Origin: Pirellulales bacterium
Lineage (GTDB): Bacteria; Planctomycetota; Planctomycetia; Pirellulales; Thermoguttaceae
Reading direction: 5' to 3'
NCBI GenBank assembly: GCA_020846145.1
Contig: JADLEL010000101.1
Location: 1 to 63,522 of the forward strand
DNA: 63,522 nucleotides
Shown here: piece after piece, positions 12,551 through 20,298 of the stretch
Layout of the letters: the number at the start of each line of letters is the position of its first letter
Numbering within the stretch: position 1 is the first letter of the stretch
The notes under the pieces: model-generated
Database searches by the model: none
The model's input: only the letters and a program-made list of their open reading frames with translations
Told to the model about the DNA's origin: nothing
Program-made: the position numbers and the translations under genes

Positions 12551-12614
12551 GGTTTATGGCTTAAAGCTTTTTACTTCTCAGAAATTGGCAGATTCTTTTT
12601 CTGGTATTGTTTAT

Positions 12615-12830
12615 TCCCTCGCTCCGAAGGAGCAACCGTTCGTCAAGCCCAGGGCATCGCCCTGGGGAACGGTGGAAATCCCTGGTGGATAATCGGTCCA
12701 ACGGACCAACAATTCTCTTGAAAAGAGGCGAACGGCTGGCCCTTTGGGCCGTCAGTTTCGCTGGATCGAATCGCTCCCCAGGGCGATGCCCTGGGCTGGG
12801 CGAACGGCTGCCCCGTTGGGGCAAAAGGGA
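12615..12830. repeat. Composite palindromic element with nested hairpins
   Basis: The arms 12615-12669 and 12772-12830 are imperfect inverted repeats. Each arm has an outer hairpin (GCTCCGAAGGAGC or GCCCCGTTGGGGC), a CCGTTCG spacer and an inner hairpin (CCCAGGGC.GCCCTGGG). The centre carries further small hairpins (GGTCCAACGGACC, GGCCCTTTGGGCC). The architecture matches the element inside queG at 18183-18370. Open frames on both strands across it are repeat translation, not genes. Confidence 0.8.
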
Positions 12831-13215
12831 ATAATTGCAGGATGAAACCAACCACCGAAAATACATGAATTTTGCGCGGCCCAGATGTGCTAAGCGATCA
12901 GTCGTTCCCTTCAGACAATGGGGAACCGTCCCCCAATAATAGCCCTCGTCAGTTTGCCCAACCCTCCTCTTTCCTGGTCGATTCAGAACTATTACCCAGC
13001 TATTACACAACTCATACACAGTGCCGGATCGCCAAAGGGCGAGTAACTTTATAATACCTCAAGGAGCACTCCGCGTAAACGGGATCATAAGCCCCGGAAA
13101 ATTTGGAAGCGTTCCGCGGGTTGGAATGGCAGCTACCGGCAATTCCCGGAGCGGCAGTTCAACTGCCACCCCAACCAAGAGATCGATTCATCGGCAAACA
13201 GGAGCATCCGACACC
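12831..13215. other. Intergenic leader of the radical SAM gene
   Basis: No gene is seen. A TATAAT-like box lies at 13050-13055 without a convincing -35. A short GGCAGTT/AACTGCC palindrome of the dispersed family lies near 13152. CAGGAG at about 13199 probably serves the ATG at 13216. Confidence 0.35.
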
Positions 13216-15015
13216 ATGACCGCGAAAACCATTCAACCGCTCGCTCGCCAGGAGATAAAGGGGTCAGAACTATTTTCCTCCGCCAAACCGAAAATCCTTT
13301 TGACCAGCGTCTTCGGCCCTTATGGCAAGGACGACGAGTACGGCTCCCGGGCGATGAATCCGATGGAACTTTACCACAACCAGGTTACCCGCACGCAAGG
13401 GCCGTTTTCGCTGCGGATGTTCCACCGCAGTTGGGGGCTGATGCTCATCCAGGCGAATATCGAAGCCCCCTGCCTCGTGCTCGACTTCCCCACGCTCGAC
13501 CGCTTCATTGAGGAAATCAAGTCGCATCGCTTCGACGTGATCGGCATCACCTCGATCATCCCGAATATCTTCAAAGTCAAAAAGATGTGCGAGTTGATCC
13601 GCCAATATCAGCCCCACGCCCAAATCGTCATCGGCGGGCACATCGCCAACGTACCCGATTTGAACGAACGGATCGACGCCGACCACATCGTCCGCGGCGA
13701 GGGGGTGCGCTGGTTCCGCGAGTTCCTCGGCGAGGACGAAAACCGGCCCGTCCGCCATCCGCTCATCGAATCGGGCTTCGGCACGCGCAACGCCGGCATT
13801 ACCGTTGAAGACCGGCCCGGCGACGTGGCCGCCACGGTCATCCCCTCGGTCGGCTGCCCGCTGGGCTGCAATTTCTGCTCCACCTCGGCGATGTTCGGCG
13901 GCAAGGGAAAGTGCGTCAACTTCTACCAGACCGGCGACGAGCTTTTCGACGTGATGTGCCAGCTCGAACGCCGCATGAAGGTCCGTTCGTTCTTCATGAT
14001 GGACGAAAACTTCCTCTTCCACAAGAAACGCGCGCTGCGGCTCTTGGAACTCATGGAGGAGCACGAAAAATCGTGGTCGCTCTACGTCTTCAGTTCGGCC
14101 AACGTGTTGAAGACCTATTCGATCGAGCAGCTCGTCCGCCTGGGCATCTCCTGGGTCTGGATGGGCATCGAAGGCCGCGAGAGCCAATACCAAAAGCTCA
14201 AGGGCATCGATACTTTCGAGTTGATTTCCGAATTGCAATCGCACGGCATTCGCGTGCTCGGCTCGACGATCATCGGACTCGAAAACCACACGCCGGAGAA
14301 CATCGACGAAGCCATCGAGCACGCCGCCCGGCACGATACCGACTTCCACCAGTTCATGCTCTACACGCCGATCCCCGGCACGCCGCTCCATGCCGAACTT
14401 TCGGCCCAGGGCCTGATGAAGGACGAGAGCGAGTACCATTTGAGCGACATCCACGGGCAACTGATCTTCAACTACCGCCACCCGGCGATTAACGACGAAC
14501 AATCGGCCGAGTTCATGCGGCGCGCGTTCGACCGCGATTTCGCGCGCAACGGTCCGAGCACGATCCGCATCGTCCGCACCACGCTGGCGGGCTGGAAGCG
14601 GTACAAGAATCATCCGAATGCCTGCATTCGCGACCGCTACGCCTGGGAAGCCCGCGAGATCGGCTCCACGTTCGCCGCGCTCGTCGGGGGCGCAAAGCTC
14701 TACTATCGCAACAATCCCGCGATGCGCCGGAAGATTTCCGCGCTCCTCAAAGAAATTCACGCCGAGTTCGGCTGGAAGTCGCGGGTCTTCTCCGCGATCG
14801 GCGGGTGGTACGTGTTGCGGAAAATCCGCGCGGAGGAAAAACGCCTCGCCGCCGGTTGGACCTACGAGCCGAAGACCTGGTACGAGCGCAACGCCGCCGT
14901 CTCCGACCGCCCCGACGCCCCCCTCTGCCGCTACGCCACGCCGCGGGCCGCGGTGCAAAGCGTACCGCTGCCTATCCCCACATTGGTGAATCTTGAAGAA
15001 CCGGTAATGGTTTAA
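13216..15015 (+). CDS. B12-binding radical SAM protein
   Basis: The protein has 599 residues. The N-terminal part (about 30-175) looks like a cobalamin-binding Rossmann domain, with FDVIGITSIIPNIFKVK and AQIVIGGHIANVPD. The radical SAM core follows, with CPLGCNFC supplying Cys214, Cys218 and Cys221 for the [4Fe-4S] cluster, and strands such as SFFMMDENFLF and WVWMGIEGR. Class B enzymes of this kind methylate or rearrange unactivated carbons, often in lipids or natural products; the substrate here is unknown. A further C-terminal helical region of about 150 residues is less typical. The start at 13216 is chosen from CAGGAG upstream and because the in-frame extension crosses a palindromic repeat. 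Confidence 0.87.
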   Translation: MTAKTIQPLARQEIKGSELFSSAKPKILLTSVFGPYGKDDEYGSRAMNPMELYHNQVTRTQGPFSLRMFHRSWGLMLIQANIEAPCLVLDFPTLDRFIEEIKSHRFDVIGITSIIPNIFKVKKMCELIRQYQPHAQIVIGGHIANVPDLNERIDADHIVRGEGVRWFREFLGEDENRPVRHPLIESGFGTRNAGITVEDRPGDVAATVIPSVGCPLGCNFCSTSAMFGGKGKCVNFYQTGDELFDVMCQLERRMKVRSFFMMDENFLFHKKRALRLLELMEEHEKSWSLYVFSSANVLKTYSIEQLVRLGISWVWMGIEGRESQYQKLKGIDTFELISELQSHGIRVLGSTIIGLENHTPENIDEAIEHAARHDTDFHQFMLYTPIPGTPLHAELSAQGLMKDESEYHLSDIHGQLIFNYRHPAINDEQSAEFMRRAFDRDFARNGPSTIRIVRTTLAGWKRYKNHPNACIRDRYAWEAREIGSTFAALVGGAKLYYRNNPAMRRKISALLKEIHAEFGWKSRVFSAIGGWYVLRKIRAEEKRLAAGWTYEPKTWYERNAAVSDRPDAPLCRYATPRAAVQSVPLPIPTLVNLEEPVMV

Positions 15016-15290
15016 CCGCTCTCACTGGACAAAGTGCTATACCCACGCTTGTCGTGGGCGTGATCTGATAATGGAGATGGCAGATAGGAAAAGACACCAC
15101 GTAATTTCCTTCCTGCCATCTTCTTCTCATTGAAATAGTTCGGCATCATTTATTATTGATATAGTAATATATCAATGCCTATCATCCTTGCTTTTCCCTT
15201 CCAAGAATAATACACTTTAACGAGGTAACTTTGCGTAAAAACGAACTTTCAGGGCCTAACGAGTACACTTTTTGGAAAGGAGTGCCTGCG
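15016..15290. other. Intergenic region with a hairpin and an AT-rich stretch
   Basis: An inverted repeat GATGGCAG/CTGCCATC with AGGAAA/TTTCCT inner bases lies near 15077-15120 and could act as a terminator for the radical SAM gene. An AT-rich palindrome (TTGATATAGTAATATATCAA) near 15153-15172 may belong to the promoter of the next gene. Confidence 0.4.
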
Positions 15291-15647
15291 ATGAACAAGA
15301 TTCTATTAGCTCTGGCGGTGTTGCTTGTGGTCGGAGGGACCGCGTCGGCGCAGTATTATGTGCCGCAAGTGGTGACGAGCTATTATCAGCCCACGGTTTA
15401 CGCGGCGCCCGTGCCTTACGTTGCGCAATACGCCGCGCCGGCCCCGGTGGTTTATTCCGCCTACTATGCGCCGCCGGTGATCGTGGCGCGTCCCCGCGTG
15501 GCCTACATGCCCGTCGCCCCGGCGTATGTCGCCGCGCCGCCCGTCGTCGTGGCCCCGGTCGTGGTCGGCCCGACGGCGGTGATCCGCTCGAAAGTCTATT
15601 ACCCCGGTCGGCCCATTCGCAACACCATCCGCTATGTGCTTCCCTAA
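15291..15647 (+). CDS. Small secreted Tyr/Pro/Val/Ala-rich protein
   Basis: The protein has 118 residues. A clear signal peptide (MNKILLALAVLLVVGG then TASA-Q) is followed by a low-complexity mature part built of YY, PxxY, APVV and VAPVVV motifs, ending in SKVYYPGRPIRNTIRYVLP. It has no catalytic motif. Such small proteins are common in planctomycetes and may be structural cell-surface material; that is inference. The ATG at 15291 has AAAGGAG ten bases upstream. An in-frame start at 15231 would put 20 polar residues before the signal peptide. A strong terminator follows the stop. Confidence 0.85.
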   Translation: MNKILLALAVLLVVGGTASAQYYVPQVVTSYYQPTVYAAPVPYVAQYAAPAPVVYSAYYAPPVIVARPRVAYMPVAPAYVAAPPVVVAPVVVGPTAVIRSKVYYPGRPIRNTIRYVLP

Positions 15648-15680
15648 GCGGATTACGGACGAGTATTCGTCGTAGAAACA

Positions 15681-15713
15681 AAAAGCCCGTCGATTTCGCT
15701 TCGATGGGCTTTT
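15681..15713 (+). terminator. Rho-independent terminator
   Basis: AAAAGCCCGTCGA pairs with TCGATGGGCTTTT around a short loop and ends in a T run. It lies 34 bases after the stop of the small secreted protein. Confidence 0.85.
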
Positions 15714-15878
15714 CGATTTGAAAGACGGGCAGAGAATGCGGTTTTTTAATTATCCATGGATATTTTTCGGATCGGCATGCCTTAGAAAAGAAAAAAACAC
15801 GCCTAAACTTGTCAAAGGCATTGAATCGAAATAGAATAGATGTTTCATCAACTGCCTGAGGGCCTTGCCCCCTCAAAA

Positions 15879-15962
15879 GCCGGAGTGGCGGAATGGCAGA
15901 CGCGCTGGACTCAAAATCCCGTGCCCTTAGCGGGCGTGAGGGTTCAACTCCCTCCTCCGGTA
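15879..15962 (+). tRNA. tRNA-Leu (CAA)
   Basis: The acceptor arms GCCGGAG and CTCCGGT pair over 7 bp with one G-U. The anticodon loop CTCAAAA gives anticodon CAA, reading UUG. A long variable arm (GTGCCC.GGGCGT) is typical of leucine tRNA, and the T arm GAGGGTTCAACTCCCTC is intact. The anticodon stem has one apparent mismatch. The discriminator is A, and CCA is not encoded. A terminator follows at about 15984. Confidence 0.92.
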
Positions 15963-15983
15963 CTTGTTAAAGCTTTATGTGGA

Positions 15984-16018
15984 AAGGACTTGTGGCGTAA
16001 CGACCGCAAGTCTTTTTT
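15984..16018 (+). terminator. Rho-independent terminator after tRNA-Leu
   Basis: AGGACTTGTGGC pairs with GACCGCAAGTCT, allowing G-U pairs, and ends in a run of six T. The remaining stretch to 16364 shows no gene or clear structure. Confidence 0.75.
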
Positions 16019-16364
16019 GTTGGTTTTCAGCGAGCTCTACAATAGTCCTGCAACTTTTCGTTTGGGCCTTCATTGCTTTTGTCCAAATCATCGCTGGCAA
16101 GCTTTGGACCGGTTTCTTCCAGATAATCTTCCGGGCATAGGCCGTAGCTCGCAAGGCGGATTCCTTCGTTCGTCCGGCGCATCATCCGCTCCGCTGCTTC
16201 CGCCCCTCGATCCATGTAAAATCCGTCCCGCCGATGACTGCATGGCGTGTAAAATACAGGGCGGAATCGCGTTTCCCCGCCGAAGCGCGGGAGGGAAGAT
16301 TTGGGAACTTTTAGCAATGCGCAGTCCAACGCTGCGTTTAACCAACGAACCGTACGGCAATTTC

Positions 16365-17417
16365 ATGACTTTCGATCTCCCTCACTTGCGAATCGGTTCC
16401 GTGGGAATCGGCTTTCCCGTAGTGCAGGCGGCGCTTTCCGGGTACAGCGATTGGCCGATGCGGGTGATTGCGCGGCGGCAGGGAGCGTCCTACACCGTGT
16501 GCGAAGTGCTGTTGGACCAGTTCGTTCTGAACGTAACCAAGGGCAACAAGGCCAAGCGGTTTTTGCGGGTAACCGACGAGGAGCATCCGTGCGGGGCGCA
16601 ATTGATGGGAGCCGTCCCCGAAGATTTTCCCCCGGCCGCGCTCAAGCTGGTTGAGGCGGGGTTCGACGTGCTCGATTTGAATTTTGCGTGCCCGGTGAAA
16701 AAAGTGCTCGGCCGCTGCCGGGGCGGCTTTTTGCTGTCGCAACCGGAAACCGCGCTGGAAATCGTCGCCCGTGCGCGCGACGCCCTCCCCGCGCGCATCC
16801 CGCTTACCGTGAAAATGCGCCGCGGAATGGACGATTCGACGCGCAGCCGGGAAAACTTTTTCGAAATCTTCGATGGCGTTTTCCGCCTGGGCGCGGCCGC
16901 CATAACCGTGCATGGGCGGACGGTGCGACAGCGCTACGAAGGAAAAGCGGACTGGAACTTTTTAGGCGAGGTTAAGCGTCATGCCGGAGCGAAGACCGTG
17001 CTGGGGAGCGGCGACCTTTTCACCGCGCAGGATTGCCTGGACATGCTCGAGCGGACGCGCGTCGATGGGGTAACCGTCGCCCGGGGAGCGATCGGCAATC
17101 CGTGGATATTCCGGCGGGCGCGGGCGTTGGCCGAAGGGCGCGACATCCCGCCGCCGACGCTCCGCGAGCAGCGCGAAGTGATTGCCGAGCATTATCGCAT
17201 GGCCGAGCAGATTTACGGACCCGCGCGCTGCGGGGCGATCATGCGGAAGTTCGGCATCAAATACGCCCGGCTGCATCCGCGGGCCGAAGAAGTGCGGGAG
17301 GCGTTCATCGCGGTGGCGAAGCCGGGCGAATGGCATCCCGTTCTGGAAGAATGGTACGCCGGCGACTCGCCCGGCGCTTGGCCGACGGCGGTGGACGATA
17401 ATTTCTATTCGCAGTGA
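16365..17417 (+). CDS. tRNA-dihydrouridine synthase
   Basis: This FMN enzyme reduces a uridine in tRNA to dihydrouridine using NADPH. In the 350 residues the TIM-barrel landmarks are visible: ALSGYSDWPMR near the N-terminus, CGAQLMGAVPEDF, the catalytic-Cys motif LDLNFACPVKKV, ITVHGRTVRQRYEG, VLGSGDLF and VTVARGAIGNPWIF. Which Dus subtype it is cannot be told. The ATG at 16365 begins the conserved N-terminus; ATG 16317 is a possible longer alternative. It lies downstream of tRNA-Leu, separated by that gene's terminator. It converges on queG across a repeat-rich gap. Confidence 0.9.
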   Translation: MTFDLPHLRIGSVGIGFPVVQAALSGYSDWPMRVIARRQGASYTVCEVLLDQFVLNVTKGNKAKRFLRVTDEEHPCGAQLMGAVPEDFPPAALKLVEAGFDVLDLNFACPVKKVLGRCRGGFLLSQPETALEIVARARDALPARIPLTVKMRRGMDDSTRSRENFFEIFDGVFRLGAAAITVHGRTVRQRYEGKADWNFLGEVKRHAGAKTVLGSGDLFTAQDCLDMLERTRVDGVTVARGAIGNPWIFRRARALAEGRDIPPPTLREQREVIAEHYRMAEQIYGPARCGAIMRKFGIKYARLHPRAEEVREAFIAVAKPGEWHPVLEEWYAGDSPGAWPTAVDDNFYSQ

Positions 17418-17718
17418 GCGGGAACAAGATCATAACGCGGCTTAGCCGAAACCAAGGATTCAGGATTCGGGGTTCAGGATTTCGTGCACCTGAACCCTGA
17501 ACCCGAAAACTTTGAGGAATTATCCTCAATCCTGAAAACTAATGGCATATAAAGGAAGGAGGGGAAATGAAGGCGAAGAAAACCAATCGGGCGCCTTCTT
17601 CCTTCCGTTCGGTTTTATTCCTCATTTTCTTTTCTTCGATCGTTGTGCAATATCAATTTCGTGGATTGGAGTCCTTGACAGGAAAGTGTAGGACAAAAAA
17701 ATGGCCCATCTTTTTACC
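17418..17718. repeat. Repeat-filled gap between dus and queG
   Basis: GGATTCA/GGGTTCA heptamers and their inverted copies (TGAACCC) run over 17455-17538. From about 17676 a second dispersed palindrome (AGGACAAAAAAATGGCC with GGCCCATCTTTTTACCC) begins and runs into the 3' end of queG, whose last residues it encodes. No gene is supported here. Confidence 0.65.
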
Positions 17719-18939
17719 CTACATCTTTCTGTCATCCTTTGATCGATCATTTCGTAAACTTCGATCCTCATTTTCTTTGACGATCGCTGCGTTACGGAGC
17801 ATTCCATCGAGTTTTATGCGCCAAAAAGGCGTGCCCCGGAAACGGCGGCGGAAGGTTTCTTCATCGAGGCTTTGCAGTTTGGCAATATCGACGGGATTCA
17901 TGCCTTCGCGGGGATCAAAGGCTTTTTCGGCGGTGGCAGGCGTGCGGCGGTTCCAGGGGCAGGCTTCTTGGCAGGCATCGCAGCCGAAAAGACGGCTGCC
18001 GATCTTGCTTTTTAATTCTTCGGGAAATTCACCGCGGTGCTCGATGGTGAGGTAGCTGACGCAACGCCGCGCGTCGAGTTGATAGGGAGCGACGAGCGCG
18101 CCGGTCGGGCAGGCATCGAGGCAGGCGCGGCAGTTGTGGCAGGGGTTTTCGGGAATGGGCAGGGAAGTTTCCGTTGGTGTGATAGTCCCAACGGGACGAC
18201 AGTCATTAGCCAGGGGTGTCAACCCCTGGATGCAAACGGTGGTTATCGGCGAACCGCGAAGGGGTGGCAGTAATTCAATTACTGCCGCCCTTTCAGGGCT
18301 GATATTATTGTTCTTTGCTTCCCCCAGGGGCTTGCGCCCCTGGCTAATGACTACCGTCCCTTCGGGACTAACGGCATGGATACTCTCTCGGCGGATCGAT
18401 GCGGAGTAATCCAATTCCTCGGTCGTCAGTAAGGCCGCCAGAAAAATCCAAGTGCCGAACCGCCGATTGACGAGCAGCGTGTTTTTGCCGATCCATCCCA
18501 ATCCGGCGCGGGCGGCGTGGTAGCGTTCGAGAAACGGGGCCGTATCGACGATGCCCCTGGCTTTGCCCGCGGGAACGAGTTGTCGAAAAAATTCGGCGAG
18601 TCGGCGGAGCCGCCCATGGATCACGTCGTGATAGTCATCGCCCCAGGCGTAACGCGAGACTTTCCCCTGCCCCGCTTGCGGCTCGATCGGTTCGACCGTG
18701 CGGTAGTTCATGCCGAGCATCAATACACTTATAACGCCTTCGAGAACGCGGTTCGGATCGCGGTAGGCATCCAGTCGGTCGGCAAAGTACCGCATCTCGC
18801 CGGCGCGGCCCTGGGCGAGCCATTGTTCGAAATTATCGATGTCCACCCCGCCGTGTGAGACCGGCGCGGCTTCCGCGAGATCGAAGCCCAATTCGAGGGC
18901 TTTTCGTTTGAGGGCCGCAGTCAGCGAGGGAGCGTCCAC
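17719..18939 (-). CDS. queG: Epoxyqueuosine reductase with in-frame repeat insertion
   Basis: QueG performs the last step of queuosine synthesis in tRNA, reducing epoxyqueuosine with cobalamin and two [4Fe-4S] clusters. Family motifs are intact: DTAPFLERYHAARAGLGWIGKNT, then CHNCRACLDACPTGAL (cluster 1) and CDACQEACPWN (cluster 2). The protein is 406 residues long because about 60-65 residues between LLTTEELDYS and IPENPCHNC are translated from a palindromic DNA element (18183-18370). The frame stays open, so this is not a simple disruption. The C-terminal residues (SLRNDRSKDDRKM) come from another repeat. The start is a GTG at 18939. Whether the insertion is tolerated in the folded enzyme is unknown. 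Confidence 0.9.
   Translation of the reverse strand: MDAPSLTAALKRKALELGFDLAEAAPVSHGGVDIDNFEQWLAQGRAGEMRYFADRLDAYRDPNRVLEGVISVLMLGMNYRTVEPIEPQAGQGKVSRYAWGDDYHDVIHGRLRRLAEFFRQLVPAGKARGIVDTAPFLERYHAARAGLGWIGKNTLLVNRRFGTWIFLAALLTTEELDYSASIRRESIHAVSPEGTVVISQGRKPLGEAKNNNISPERAAVIELLPPLRGSPITTVCIQGLTPLANDCRPVGTITPTETSLPIPENPCHNCRACLDACPTGALVAPYQLDARRCVSYLTIEHRGEFPEELKSKIGSRLFGCDACQEACPWNRRTPATAEKAFDPREGMNPVDIAKLQSLDEETFRRRFRGTPFWRIKLDGMLRNAAIVKENEDRSLRNDRSKDDRKM
18183..18370. repeat. 188-bp palindromic element inside queG
   Basis: Two 47-bp arms, 18183-18229 and 18324-18370, are near-perfect inverted repeats. Each arm contains two hairpins: TAGTCCC.GGGAC at the outer edge and CCAGGGG.CCCCTGG at the inner edge. 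The centre holds a GGTGGCAGTAATTC palindrome of the dispersed family. The element is translated in frame as part of queG. Confidence 0.9.
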
Positions 18940-19022
18940 GGGAATGCTATTGAACCGTAGCCGAGGTGATTATAATGGAATACAGGTGATTATAATCCAT
19001 TGGCATTCGACGAGGATTTTTC

Positions 19023-19220
19023 ATGCGATGGCTTTCGGTAGGAGTCCTGATTTTGATGGTTTTCCCGCTATTCGGCGGGTGTGGTCCAGACCTCACCGCA
19101 AAGGAATTCGGCACGATTGTCGAGGGTATCCCCCACGTTCAGGGAGCCGACAAACCTTTTGAGATGCCTGAACTCGGTCCTCCCCCATCGGATGAGCTTC
19201 TCCGCCGCGGACATGATTGA
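19023..19220 (+). CDS. Small putative lipoprotein
   Basis: The 65-residue protein has an N-terminal hydrophobic segment (MRWLSVGVLILMVFPL) followed by FGGC, a lipobox, and then a short polar tail ending PPPSDELLRRGHD. CGAGG lies nine bases before the ATG. There is no recognisable domain. Lipid attachment to an outer or inner membrane is inferred from the lipobox alone. The gene lies between queG (divergent) and a promoter for the next secreted protein. Confidence 0.6.
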   Translation: MRWLSVGVLILMVFPLFGGCGPDLTAKEFGTIVEGIPHVQGADKPFEMPELGPPPSDELLRRGHD

Positions 19221-19304
19221 CGAGAACGGTTCAGAGCTTTTAGGATAATACCATTCCTTCGGGTGGTATGCTTCCCTGGAGAACTTGTTTTTTTGATATA
19301 TGAC

Positions 19305-19332
19305 TTGGCAAAATCGGAATAATTGGTAAAAT
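19305..19332 (+). promoter_or_regulatory. Sigma70-like promoter
   Basis: TTGGCA and TAAAAT are separated by 16 bases, within an AT-rich stretch upstream of the secreted-protein gene. Transcription would start near 19339, which rules against an ATG at 19336 and favours the start at 19369. Confidence 0.5.
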
Positions 19333-19368
19333 GTAATGAATAAACAGCATTTTACAGGGAGTCTCGTC

Positions 19369-19845
19369 ATGCAAAAAAACTTGATCAAGCACGGTATTCA
19401 ACTGGCGGTCATCGCCCTGGCTTTGGTCGCCATGAGCGCGTCAGCTTCGGCCTTTTGGCCTTATCACGGCATTTACGCTGGATGGTACGGAGACGGGTGC
19501 TATTCCAACTATTCACAAGAATCGATTCCCTATTTTGCCTTACATCCCCCGGTTTACTATAGTTATCCGGTTGCGAGGACTTACGGGCTATACCCGTTTC
19601 CCTATTTTGCCGAAGATGCAATTTCTCAAAGGATTGTCGCCGAACCAAGGCTCGTACTAAATCGCTTTGTGGATCAAAAAACCACCGCAGAATCGCTTGC
19701 CTTCGAGCGACAACCGCTAAGAATTTTCAATCCCTATGTCGAAGGGGCTGCCGAATCTCAATCCGTGCGGCAGGCAAATTGGGAAACTCCGAAAAAGGTT
19801 CAGCCGAAAGTTATCTATCCGATTAAGTTGACATCCACCCCTTAA
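19369..19845 (+). CDS. Small secreted Tyr-rich planctomycete protein
   Basis: The protein has 158 residues. A signal peptide (hydrophobic VIALALVAMSASASA-F) is followed by WPYHGIYAGWYGDG and a Tyr/Pro stretch, HPPVYYSYPVARTYGLYPFPY, which resembles a motif recurring in planctomycete secreted proteins. The C-terminal half is polar and ordinary in composition. No enzyme motif is seen. GGGAG lies nine bases before the ATG at 19369, and a good promoter lies 37 bases upstream. The base composition is less GC-rich than the neighbours. The role is unknown; a surface or envelope location is inferred from the signal peptide. Confidence 0.8.
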   Translation: MQKNLIKHGIQLAVIALALVAMSASASAFWPYHGIYAGWYGDGCYSNYSQESIPYFALHPPVYYSYPVARTYGLYPFPYFAEDAISQRIVAEPRLVLNRFVDQKTTAESLAFERQPLRIFNPYVEGAAESQSVRQANWETPKKVQPKVIYPIKLTSTP

Positions 19846-20134
19846 AAAATCGGCATTTCGACGTTTTCCATCTCCAAGCAAGCGATGGTCCTTCGGACAG
19901 GGCTTTCCCGTCGGAGTTCGAACGAGAAGACCGAATATTGAAATATTCGGCAATTGATCTGGACAGAACGGGAAAAATCGCTAATCTATCGCCCCTGCCT
20001 AAAGTATTATTTCTCGTCCGAAATTGCTTTTTCCATGCGTCTCTCAATTTATTGAGAATAATGCGAGTTTTAACGGAATGTGTTCGTAGTTAGTGACATT
20101 TGATTGGGATTGTGAATAAATCCTCAAAGTTTTT
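19846..20134. other. AT-leaning intergenic stretch without a clear gene
   Basis: No convincing open frame and no strong hairpin. It leads into a 30-bp perfect inverted repeat at 20135. Confidence 0.4.
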
Positions 20135-20220
20135 CGTTTAGCCCGGAGCCAACGGCGACGGCGTACGTGAAGGATATCGTGAATCACCCCACGCCGTCGC
20201 CGTTGGCTCCGGGCTAAACG
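20135..20220. repeat. Perfect 30-bp inverted repeat
   Basis: The arm CGTTTAGCCCGGAGCCAACG plus ten more bases (20135-20164) is repeated exactly in reverse complement at 20191-20220. A 26-base spacer separates them. A large stable hairpin is possible; it may be a dispersed palindromic element. Confidence 0.9.
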
Positions 20221-20298
20221 AATGGTTACAGCTATGCCGCGTTATGCTGAAGCATAACCTACGAAAATGATGTTTCCCGGTGGAAAGGAGTCCTTCGC

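Noticed and set aside
12607..12855. Short genes on both strands in the 12.6-kb palindrome
   Set aside because: Their translations (such as SPGRCPGL and QPRASPWG) are only the repeat read in different frames.
13270..14958. Minus-strand open frame opposite the radical SAM gene
   Set aside because: The plus strand carries the CxxxCxxC motif and B12-binding signature; the opposite frame shows only low-complexity composition typical of antisense frames in GC-rich DNA.
17567..18055. Plus-strand open frame with a hydrophobic N-terminus
   Set aside because: It overlaps the 3' half of queG in antisense and begins within repeat DNA; the Fe-S motifs on the minus strand are decisive.
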